Assembly (NCBI GenBank): GCA_009763385.1 | Contig: CM019824.1 | Coordinates: 106,596,660 to 106,660,659, forward strand | DNA: 64,000 nt | Reading direction: 5' to 3' | Source: Coix lacryma-jobi var. lacryma-jobi | Taxonomy: Eukaryota > Streptophyta > Magnoliopsida > Poales > Poaceae | Translations under genes and position numbers: made by a program | Shown: positions 1 through 9,439 of the stretch, in pieces | How the letters are laid out: the number at the start of each line of letters is the position of its first letter | Numbering within the stretch: the first letter of the stretch is position 1 | The notes under the pieces: generated by a model | Told to the model about the DNA's origin: nothing | The model's database searches: none | Seen by the model: only the letters and a program-made list of their open reading frames with translations

Positions 1-2597
1 CACACCGCGAACTGGATGTCCGGGCGTGTCGCCGTCAGGTAGAGGAGCGACCCGATCATGCTTCGGTACTCCTTCTGGTCCACTGCTTCTCCATCCACAT
101 CCGCATCCAGGGCAGTCGTCGTCGACATGGGTGTTGGAAGAGGCTTGGCCTCACCCATATCGAACCGCTTCAGCAAGTCCTTGGTGTACTTGCCCTGGTG
201 CACAAACGTCCCCTCTCGGGATTGCTTAATTTGCAACCCGAGAAAGAATGTCAGCTCGCCCATCATGCTCATCTCGAACTCCCTGCTCATAATATCTGCA
301 AACTTGGCAACCAAAGCGTGAGAAGAACCACCGAAAATGATATCATCCACGTAAATCTGGACCAAGAGAGTGTCTTTGCCTTGCTTGAGGAGAAAGAGCG
401 TTTTATCTACACATCCCATTTTAAAACCCTTAGCAAGCAAAAAGGTTTTCAACCTATCATACCAGGCTCTAGGGGCTTGTTTCAAACCATATAAAGCTTT
501 ATGAAGTTTAAAAACATTGTTTGGAAACTTGGGATTTTCAAAACCGGGGGGTTGCTCAACATACACTTCTTCTTCTATGTAGCCGTCTAAGAAGGCACTC
601 TTGACATCCATTTGAAAGAGTTTAAATCCTTTGGATGCAGCAAAAGCCAAGAGTATCCTAATAGCCTCCAAACGAGCTACAGGAGCAAAAGTCTCCTCAA
701 AGTCTATCCCCTCCTTCTAACTATAACCATTGGCCACAAGACGCGCTTTGTTCCTCACAATGTGGCCGTCCTCTCCTTGTTTATTTTTGAAAACCCATTT
801 TGTCCCAATAGGATTACAGTTAGGAGGAGGAGGAACTAGAACCCAAACCCGATTTCTCTCAAAGTTTTCTAACTCCTCATGCATGGCATTTACCCAATCC
901 GGATCCGTCAAAGCGTGTCCAACATCTTGGGGCTCAAAATTAGCAACAAAAGCAGAATGAGCGAAGTGAGAGATGTGCTGTGACCTGGACTGAGTAACCC
1001 GTTCGTCGATGCTGCCGATCATCTGCTGAGGTGGGTGCTGGCGCTGAATGTGTCGTGGCGCCTCCCGGGCTGAAGTAGCCTCCCCCTCAACAGCAGCTGG
1101 TGCCTCCCCGGGTACAAAAGGTACCGCTCGGGGTGGCGGATCCCACGGCCCCCAGGAGGAAGAGGTGTCGGGGCCATGAGTCATCGTAGAAGCCGCTCTT
1201 TGCGGCACGACAGGTGGAGGGGGTGCTGGATCATCTATACCTTCAGCACCCTCGTCCTCATCATCGAAAAGAGGCTCACCAACCTCATGATCACCTGCAA
1301 GCTCAAAACGAGAAGAAGGACAAACGAGAGTCTTGTCGAAGGTGACATCTGATGTCTCCATGACTCGGTTAGTATCAAGGTTAAGTACACGATATGCGCG
1401 AGTGTGAGTGCCATAACCCAAAAATACACCGTCAGAAGAATGAGACTCAAATTTGTCCAGGTTGCCTTTCTTCAATATAAAACAATGGCAACCGAAGACT
1501 CTAAAATAACTTACCTTGGGCTGTTTTCCAAAACGCAACTCATAAGAAGTCTTCTTCAAGAAAGCTCTCAGAAAAATGCGATTGGAAATATAGCACGCAG
1601 TGTTCATAGCTTCGGCCCAATAACGCCTAGGAGTCCTATGCTCATCGAGCATCGTCCTGGCCATCTGAACAAGGGTCCGATTCTTCCTCTCTACAACACC
1701 ATTTTGAGGCGGTGTGTAAGGGGAAGAAAACTGGTGCTCCAAACCCAAAGAGTTAAAAAACTTCTCAAAATTCGAATTTTTGAATTCGGAACCATTATCA
1801 CTCCTAATGGCTCGCATCGAGTTCAAAGGGAACTCGTTCTGAAGACGCAAAATCAGATTGCGAACAAATGAGAAAGTCTCGGTCTTCTCAGCTAAAAAGA
1901 AGACCCACGAATATCTTGAAAAGTCATCAACAACAACAAGCACATACCACTTCCCCCCAACCGAGCTCACCCGAGCCGGACCAACAAGGTCCATGTGCAA
2001 AAGCTCTCCAGGGCGCTTGGTCATGACCTGAGTCACTGGATGGTGGGGAGCGGCAACCATCTTCCCGTGTCTACAAGAGTGGCAAACAAGATCCTTCTCC
2101 ATATGCAACTTGGGCAATCCTCGGATTAGGCCAAGTGAACTAAGCCTTGCAAGCAAGTCGAAGCTCAAATGTCCAAGTCTCCTATGCCACTTCCAAAGAT
2201 CGGAGGAGGAAGGTCCAGCCACAAGACAACGAGAAGTACCAAAAGACCCCGAGAAATTCGCACGAAAGACTTTTCCAAAGGGCGAAATCAAACACACAAG
2301 ATTGCCCTGAGGATCCAAAATACGACTGAGATTCGGTTTAAAACGAATCTCATAGTCGTCATCAAAAAGTTGCGAAACAGAAAGAAGGTTAAAATGCAAG
2401 TTAGAAACAAGGGCAACATCGCGCAATACAAAGTGCTCATTAACTCGCACAGACCCGTGAGACAATACATTACCTTTGCTATTGTCGCCGAAGGTTATGT
2501 ACTCCTTTCCGGCAACAGGACTAAGGCTGGAGAACCACTTGGCGTTTCCGGTCATGTGCCTCGAGCAACCGGAATCCACCAACCAAATGTCCTCCAA
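1..2597 (-). pseudogene. Copia A pol: protease, integrase, partial reverse transcriptase
   Basis: This encodes the enzymes that process Gag-Pol, copy the RNA and integrate the cDNA. The N-terminal part has the aspartic protease motif DSG in WLVDSGCSRHMTG. Next come a GAG-pre-integrase zinc segment (HRRLGHLS then CHSCRHGK) and an integrase core with its DDE residues visible: D in HMDLVGPA, D in RSDNGSEF and E in GVVERKNRT. The RT begins near NRVWVLVPPP. A TAG stop at 717-719 follows VANGYS; copia B has CAG (Gln) at the same place, so this is a nonsense mutation. The frame then stays open to base 1 and includes the RT motif YVDDII near 341-356. It is offset by a frame from the upstream gag, with TTGATGTAG at the boundary. 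RT is cut by the window edge. Confidence 0.93.
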
Positions 2598-2611
2598 CCG
2601 TTTTACCTACA

Positions 2612-5293
2612 TCAATAAAAAGACATAGGGTGAGCATACGGTCCAACACTGGGGTTAGTGAAGTAGGAAGAATACCAGTGCTGGCCCGGCTGCTCAAAAG
2701 AACGGTTAGCAGAAAAACCATTCCTAGCACGTCTACGAGGGTAGCGATCACCACGCATAGGAAAACGTGGTCCGCTGGGGAAGAAGCGCTCACCGCGATA
2801 GTCCAAACGCGGTGGGGGAAAGCGCTCAACAAAGCCTCCGCCACGGGGTCCGTAGCCTGCAAAAGCAGGACCCCGTCGGGCACGCTCTCTACGAGGCCTA
2901 GGCCTAGCAACTTGAGGCACTACGCCTCTAGGCCTAGCATCTCTCCTCGGAGCTCTCTGCTGCCTAGGCCTGGGGACTTGAGGTTCTGGTCCTCTGGGCC
3001 TAGCAGCTCTCCTCTGGACATTCGGCACATGCACACCATGGAAAGGGTGGTACATGTCCGGGTTGTCCATCTCCCGAGCACGGCGCGCCTCTCTCTTGCG
3101 CCGAAAACAGAACTCGCTCAAGTGTCCATCTCTACCGCAGAAATCACAATGGTACCTCACCGCACGCGAAGGGGGTTGTTGGTACTCATGGCTGTGGGTG
3201 TGGATCACTTTGCCCTTCTGTGGCAACTCCTCCTGGATGGGTGGCATTATGTCAAGCTTATTCTTGAGGTGGTTTGGTTTGGGTGCCCAGACTTGGTTCT
3301 TGGGTGGAGCACGTGGAGGTTCCTCAAACACCCCATCCTTGGTGGTAGGCTTGGCAGGCTCTTTGGGTGGAAGCTTGGCAAGTTTGGGAGTTGTGGTGGA
3401 GTTGGGCTTCTCACTAGGGTTCAGATCACTCGACTCTCCAATCTTCCCAAAAGCAGAAAGATCAACACCCGGAGCAAAACCTACACCAGAACCTCCAGCA
3501 GCTCGCTTAAATTGGGAGATCATCATCCTGAGCTGCGGCTCACTACAAGAGACCCATGACAAGATGGTCCGAAGGTATGTGTTTTCCTCCTCGGTTTGCA
3601 TCTTGCCATGCTTGACATTCGCAATCTCCTTCTCCAAGCCCTCACACAAAGCGCACCTAGTCACACAAGTGCTACCCGAGCTGGCCTTCTCAAGAGACTC
3701 AATCTTGGCATTCTTCTCTGCCAACTCGGTTTGCAAGCCAGGACAGGTCTTGCAAGCACCTAGCAAAGAGGGTCTGGCCCTCAGCTCATCCAGCTCTCCA
3801 ACCAACGCAGCATACTTTCCTCTCAAAGTGAGGAGGTCAGTCATGTGCGTGGTGCACGACTCACACTCAACCTCCTCCGACACAACCACGGTGGACCGAG
3901 CGAACTCAAGCTCTCTCACCGTGTCCTCCCACTTCTGCCTAAACTCCTTGCGCTCTCTAGCGGCACGCCTAAGCAACTTGTCCTCACTAAGGAGCGCGGC
4001 AGTAAGCTTCTCAACCTCGGCAGAGAGATCATCGTAGGTGAGAGATACCTGGGAGGTGTCATCGTCGTCGTCGTCGTTCTGAGGGGTGTGCTCCAGCTCG
4101 CCTCCGACCTCATCACCAAGCGCCATGGTGCAGAGGCCTCCGTCGCTGGTGAAGAAGCAAAGACCGTTCAGCTTGTCCTCGATCCTCTTCTTCTTCTCAG
4201 ACTCGTCGTCGCTTGATGAAGCGGAGTCGTCATCTGAGCCGTCGACGTCGCTAAGCGTGGCGAAGAACGCGCGCTGCTCAGCCTGGGCCTTCTCCAAGTA
4301 CTTCTTCTTGATGTACTCCTTGTCGAAGCCGCCCCTCTACTTGTGCCTCGGGGGAACGTACTTCTCCTTGCGCTTGCCGGAGTCGTACTTGTGCCCATGA
4401 TCGCCCTTCCCCGAATGCTTGTTCTTCTTGGGGCAGTTGGCGATGAAGTGGTCGGGGTCGCCGCACTCATAGCATCTTGAGCGTCCTCCACCGCGGCGAC
4501 GGTTCATGCGATTGTTGTGGAACCGCGTGAACCGGTTGGCAAGCAAAGCCAACTCCTCGTCTCCCAAAGACTCCAGCTGGTCCTCTATGACAGAAAAGAG
4601 TGAAGAGAGTGCAAAGCCAGCAGAGGGGTTAGCGGAAGAGCCAGAAACCAAAGCCATAGTCGGGCCAGAAGGATTCGCATAAGAAGCCCTCGACATGGCG
4701 TCAATCTCACTGGACTTGAGCTTACTGAAGAGCTCGTCGCACGTGAGGGTCTCATAGTTAGGCGATTCGATGATCGCCTGAACCTTGGAATCCCACACCG
4801 ACCGATCGAGAGTATGCAAAAGCTTCAAAGCTCTCTCATGATCGTCGAAAGGCAACTGCTCCTTGTTAGCCCTCATCCTGTTGACAATCACCTGAAAGCG
4901 AGCGAATAAACTTTCTATGCTCTCGCTAGGCTGATGTCGAAAGTTCTCATACTCTCTCTTGAATGACTCGTAGAGTCGGGTTTTGACTTGAGAGGTGCCC
5001 TCATGAAAGCGCATGAGGGTGGCCCAAATCTCCCGAGCCGTAGAGAGGTGAGAAACGCGATCAAACTCTGCCATGCTCAAACACGAAAAGAGAGCATTAC
5101 GGGCTCGGCTATTGGCTTCGTGCTCATCGATCTGAAGCTGAGTGACACGAGCAGCCAAGACCACGTAATCGGCAGAGTTGCAAATATCCCAAATGGAGGC
5201 ACCCAAACTCTGCAGATAGGCCGACATGCGTATCTTCCAATACGCATAGTTCGTCCCATCGAAAAACGGCGGTTTGCCCACGCCGCGATCCAT
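2612..5293 (-). pseudogene. Copia A gag (nucleocapsid, two zinc knuckles)
   Basis: Structural Gag that packages element RNA into virus-like particles. The ATG at 5293 lies about 50 nt after the PBS and opens MDRGVGKPPFFDGTNYAYWK, a UBN2-type copia gag start. A first CCHC knuckle, CYECGDPDHFIANC, lies near residue 275. After a TAG stop at 4337-4339 the same frame continues as an acidic stretch, coiled-coil-like segments and a second knuckle, CDFCGRDGHLSEFC. A long Arg/Pro-rich tail, probably RNA binding, ends with PMSFY and a stop at 2612. Total span is about 890 codons, long for copia gag but normal for SIRE. The homologous gag in copia H lacks the second knuckle and the Arg-rich tail. Confidence 0.9.
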
Positions 5294-5342
5294 GTCGCCT
5301 TCTGTGGATCTGGAACCGGCTAAGGTGGAAGATCCTTAACCC

Positions 5343-5354
5343 GCTCTGATACCA
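5343..5354 (-). other. Primer-binding site, tRNA-iMet type
   Basis: The minus strand reads TGGTATCAGAGC, complementary to the 3' end of initiator-methionine tRNA and standard for copia. It starts two bases after the LTR end TTCA, where minus-strand cDNA synthesis would start. Confidence 0.95.
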
Positions 5355-5771
5355 ATTGAAGGACCGAGAAAGCACTAGCAAGGCGACCAGAGGGGGGTGA
5401 ATGGGAGCCAATCAAATTTCTTCCGAAACTTTGGCCAAGTGTCCCAAAATCAACCCCGAGAAGCACGGACCCAAAGCGTGATGCTCACGACCCTTGGAAG
5501 AGGGTGGATGATCTCTAGGATCACAGCGGAGCACCACAAAGCGATAGCAAACCAAACGCCAAAAGCACCGGCACAAGTTTGCCCCTCAAAAACCAAGTCC
5601 CGAACGTAGATAGACGGCTACGTCGAGAAATCCTCAAATACCGATGCTAACAAGTAGCAAAGATACCTAGAGAGGTTCCTTGGTGAACTCTAGGGTCAAA
5701 CGAGAAGTCCGGAAACCAAGCGTAGAAGCCGGGAGAGCAAACGCACAAAACCGGAGCACTCAGGCAAGTCC

Positions 5772-6115
5772 CGGACTGTCCGGCAGTATGGTCGCGGACT
5801 GTCTGCCCAGTGGCGGACTGTCCGGGCTCAGGTCGCGGACTGTCCTCTGGCCAAACGAGCAAAACCACAGTGCTGCTGCAAATCCACTGGACGTTCCCGG
5901 ACTGTCCGCGAGATCCAACGGCGGACTGTCCGCCGGTGAAAAACCCAAAAACGCAAACTTGCTGAAGTCTACTGGACAAGTCCCGGACTGTCCGCGGACC
6001 ACAACGGCGGACTGTCCCCCGGTCACGTGAACAGTCCCCGGCCGAAGAACACAGCCACTGATCAGGCTGATCCCTGATGCCCGGACTGTCCGCCGGTCAA
6101 ACCGCGGACTGTCCG
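5772..6115. repeat. Array of CGGACTGTCCG palindromes in copia A LTR
   Basis: About ten copies of the 11-nt near-perfect palindrome CGGACTGTCCG, roughly seven exact, occur in about 345 bases, mostly as pairs 20-25 nt apart. They lie between the TATA-like site and the PBS, so they would be transcribed. Copia H has analogous but different GACCGGACGC repeats at the same LTR position. Confidence 0.85.
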
Positions 6116-6908
6116 CGGGTGTCCAGAGAAGGCGATTTTGATCGCCCTTCTCTCAAATCTCTCCGAATCCAATCCAAATCAAAATCCCAAGTTCCCAAAC
6201 TTGGAGAAGATGATCACGGGGTAGTTAGGAGACTATCCCCAAGAAATCATCCGCTCAAATTGATCCAATCAACGGGAAATCGAAAGGGAAGGTGGATGAA
6301 TGGAAAAAGCGCCACGAAAATGAAGTCAACCCGATCTACTTGTTCGTAAGGAGTTAGATAAATTCCTTCGGTGGAAATGATCTCCTTTCAAATACGAACA
6401 AGTTGATTCAAACAGATTTCGCAAAGACGCACCGGAGAGGGAGATCGAGTGACGGGAAAATCGCGGAGAAACGAAGAACGTGAAGAACACAACGAACTCG
6501 AATCAAAACGCGAATCGACACGTCGATCCTATACTGCAAAGGTGAGGATACGACCTCACTTCCTCACAATCAACAGTACACAGAGGCAAGTCTCTCTGCG
6601 GATCTCAGCTAGCTACAGCAGGGGATGGGAGAGCAGGAAACCCTAAGTGCGAAAGAGCAAATGACTGAGATAACTAACTGAGATAGAGGGAGGAGGGTGT
6701 CTCCCCGACTACTTATCCTAATTCTAGTCTAAGTACAATTCCTACTCTACCCCTCTCTAATCTAATTACAGAGCGAACCAGCTAAACCCTAAGGTTATTC
6801 TGGACCAACTCGGTGGTAGGTGTATCCGACGGCCACGCCCGCTCGACTCGAAGCGTTGCCTCGACGCAACCTCCAGATCGCCGCAACGTGCCGCCCTCGC
6901 TCTGCACC

Positions 6909-7063
6909 CCCGGTTTTGTGGCCCAAACCGGGAAACCAGCCTTTTCCAGCTATCCCCCGGTTTTGAGGCCCAAACCGGGAAACCAGCCTCCAAGTCCAAC
7001 GCCTGAGTTTTGTGGCCCAAACTCAGAAACCCGCAGCGCCCAGGTTTTGAGGCCCAAACCTGG
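6909..7063. repeat. Four-unit hairpin array with covarying stems
   Basis: Four inverted repeats, each an 8-bp perfect stem around an 8-nt loop TGWGGCCC, lie at 6909-6932, 6956-6979, 7003-7026 and 7040-7063. The stems are CCCGGTTT/AAACCGGG (twice), CTGAGTTT/AAACTCAG and CCAGGTTT/AAACCTGG. Changes in one arm are matched in the other. The same kind of array occurs in the LTRs of copia H. Confidence 0.9.
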
Positions 7064-8164
7064 AAACCGTCCACCCGATGGTTTTCCCTGGCTCTACCAC
7101 CAAACCGATGCTGTAGAGGGGATGCACCGCCCATGCACCCCGTCCACCGACACGTGTCCCCAGGTCCTCGACCCGAGCAACACCGTGCCCCGCAAGTCTT
7201 CACTTGTCGCTGTCCCAGGCTGCCAGCCACCACAGCTGATCCTCAGGCACTCTGGTCCCTCAGTCCAAGCCTCACGTCCGCCCTTCACCGCTCGGTTCAT
7301 CGGCATGGCACGTCCGCCGCACGGCACGCCCATCCTTCACCGCACCCGGTCCGTCGGCACGACCCGTCTCAACTTGACCTTCGCCTTGCCCTCGATCACT
7401 GTCTCCGTGCTCGACACCTGCACAACACAAGCCAAAGCCCCTGCGATCAAACCCGTTGACAATCACTCATCACTCCGAGACTCGGCATACACCCAAGTAT
7501 CCGCAGGCTGCATATGCACTCGGTGAGTACGAACAAAACCCTCGACGTGAGGGACAATGCCCTGGGAGCGGCATGCCCAGACATATACAGAAAGCTTCGT
7601 AAAGCGCGATGGCGTCAGCTGGTGAAACCTCAAATTGAACAGTTGCAAAACCGAAGTCACAAAAGAAGCAACCAGAAAACGCAGACCAGACACAAAGAAC
7701 TCCTCAAACACAACAATCTCATCAGCGTCTGGCTTCAGGGCAGTCACCCCAGCACTGGTCCTCGCTTTTCCATCCTCAATCCAATCTCGTTAGCTGACTC
7801 TAACTTCGAACAACGAGCGCCTAGCTCAACCTTCGCAAACATACTAAAACAAACCCTCGCTACAAGCAAATCGCAGCAGCAGGTTGGCTATAGCAAAAGG
7901 ATGCCACGAGTTCAAAGCGTCCACCAACCACACCTATTTATAAGCCAATGCACGAACCATCCAGCCCGACAAAATCGGCACGGATCCTAAGAATCACGGC
8001 ACAAGAAACGAAGTGGACCTAAAACACTGCAAGCAAAAAACAAACGGCCCGGCCCACAAGTAGCCGCGGGCGTCGCTGCCGAGGGACACTATTCATTTCC
8101 AAGCAAAGGCGCTGCTTGGGCCTAAAGACCGATCGTTTTTAGATCCAAGCCATCGAGGGGCTAC

Positions 8165-8742
8165 TGTTGGGGGAAAGAACCCTTGGTAGTGACGTCGCGC
8201 AGGCTGAGTCAGGAGACAACCCTCGCAATGCCCCGTGTTCCATCGAGAAAACCCTCGTCACTGGATATGCCCCCCGGGCCTCATTTCCTAACCCTTGGAT
8301 ACCGACTCGGCCTTCGGGTCATCTTACGGATCTTGCAGGAAAGAAGCGTGGGAAGAACAAGGAACGACCCTCGCGCGTGTCGTGCACCTTCGCAAGGAGG
8401 GTCAAGCTCAACGGGTGGCAAGCGAACGCGTGCCTCGCGACTGACGAAGCTGAGAAGTCAACCTTCGCGTCCATGCGAAGGTGTGCGCAAGCCAGGTGGC
8501 GGCGGACATATGGGGGGCAAGCTAAGGTTTCTATACTGTCTGTGTTTGTACGATTCTGCCCTTCCGTTGTATAGCGAAGAGGAATCTTTCTTGTACCCTT
8601 TTGTAATTTGGTCAGTGCCCCTTGGTATCCCCTATAAATACCAGGGGGTGAACAGTGTAATGGGGACGGTTTATGAGGTCTAAGATCTATGAGGTCTAAC
8701 AAAGCTCAACACAAACAAAGCTCTTTGTGGTTTTGACTAACA
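8165..8742 (+). repeat. 3' LTR of element D
   Basis: It starts TGTTGGGGGAAAG at 8165, just after the PPT, and has a TATA box. The 3' end is uncertain: TCTAACA at 8701 or GACTAACA at 8742 both give a CA end. The flanking sequence then changes to the AT-rich 3' region of element E. Confidence 0.55.
8618..8648 (+). promoter_or_regulatory. TATA box inside an inverted repeat (D LTR promoter)
   Basis: TATAAATA at 8633-8640 sits in the loop and arm of a hairpin with arms CCCCTTGGTAT and ATACCAGGGGG (one G-T pair, about 9-nt loop). This is the likely LTR promoter. Confidence 0.55.
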
Positions 8743-9439
8743 AATATTTGGCTAGTGGTGGGATGGGATAAAATCCAGGAGGAACTTTTAGCAAGGTTTT
8801 CATGATTTTTAAAAGAAAACTTTTAGCAAGGAACTTTTAGCAAGGTCCTAATTTCACCTTAGCAAGTTTAAAGAATTACTCCATTTCTAATTAACTTTAT
8901 TCACTAAGCATGATTTTAGTTAAAACATGTGCAACCCACAAAAGCTATAACTTAGATAAAAATAGTTATTTTAACTATAACAATAGCATTTGCAAGACAT
9001 ATTTTATTTCTTATTCAGGTTTCAACATTTTTAAGCAGATTTTATCATTTTTACTCATGGAATAATTACTTAGGCAAGTATATAACATTCAAAAATTTTC
9101 AAACGATATAGAATTTAAGAACCGAACATAAAGAGTAAGGTTGAAACATACCTTATTGGCGCGAGGATCTCCCCCAAGCTGGCTTCTTGCTTGGTGAAGG
9201 GTCTTCATCTTTCTCGGTCGGAGCCCTTGTTCTTATTTTATTAAAAAGGAAACTATCTAATGTTGTGAAAAAGGAAAACTATCCTATTATGATACTTTAT
9301 TATTCTAGCTAAGTTAACATATACTTATGCATATAACTAATGATAACTGTTTTTTTTCTTTTTTTAGTTACATGCATGACATATGTTATTTATTTGAAAA
9401 AGGGAAATTTGAAGTGAAATTTAAAAGTAAACCCATACC
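8743..9439. other. Non-coding 3' region of element E
   Basis: AT-rich DNA with no recognisable domain. Near 8785-8855 a CTTTTAGCAAGG phrase is repeated three times. CTCCCCCAAGCTGG at 9170 is a purine tract on the minus strand, like those that precede Athila 3' LTRs. Confidence 0.6.

Larger units (their letters stand above)
1..7535 (-). mobile_element. Copia A, SIRE/Maximus-type Ty1/copia element, left end outside window
   Basis: Read on the minus strand, this runs LTR (5357-7535), initiator-Met primer-binding site, gag with a CCHC knuckle, protease, integrase and reverse transcriptase, then leaves the window at base 1. The order PR-INT-RT marks Ty1/copia. The long gag with an arginine-rich C-terminal part and the WLVDSGCSRHMTG protease start fit the SIRE/Maximus lineage. 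RNase H, the PPT and the 3' LTR lie outside the window. It interrupts element D at 7535/7536. Internal stops show it is dead or decaying. Confidence 0.93.
5357..7535 (-). repeat. 5' LTR of copia A (about 2.2 kb)
   Basis: On the minus strand it starts TGTTCGTACTC at 7535 and ends CGGTCCTTCA at 5357, giving TG...CA ends. The last 100 bases and the first part of U3 resemble the LTRs of copia H in reverse orientation, which supports both boundaries. It holds a hairpin array (6909-7063) in the U3 half and a palindrome array (5772-6115) in the transcribed half. A TATA-like GGATAAGTA lies near 6715-6725 on the minus strand. The right target flank is AAACC; the left copy is outside the window. Confidence 0.85.
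7536..8742 (+). mobile_element. Element D: 3' end of a Tat-like gypsy element
   Basis: The sequence GAGGGGCTAC directly before TGTTGGGGG matches the polypurine tract/LTR junction usual in grass Tat-like gypsy elements. Bases 7536-8164 would be its 3' untranslated end; I see no coding domain there, only a TATA-like TTATAAATA on the minus strand near 7950. The 5' part of D must lie left of copia A, outside the window. Family assignment rests on the PPT/LTR junction only. Confidence 0.5.

Noticed and set aside
2630..4037. Long plus-strand frames opposite copia A gag
   Set aside because: Antisense shadows of the GC-biased gag codons; no domains or start context.
6909..7063. CRISPR-like array of short spaced repeats
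   Set aside because: Units are palindromic LTR segments in a plant retrotransposon with no unique spacers or cas genes.
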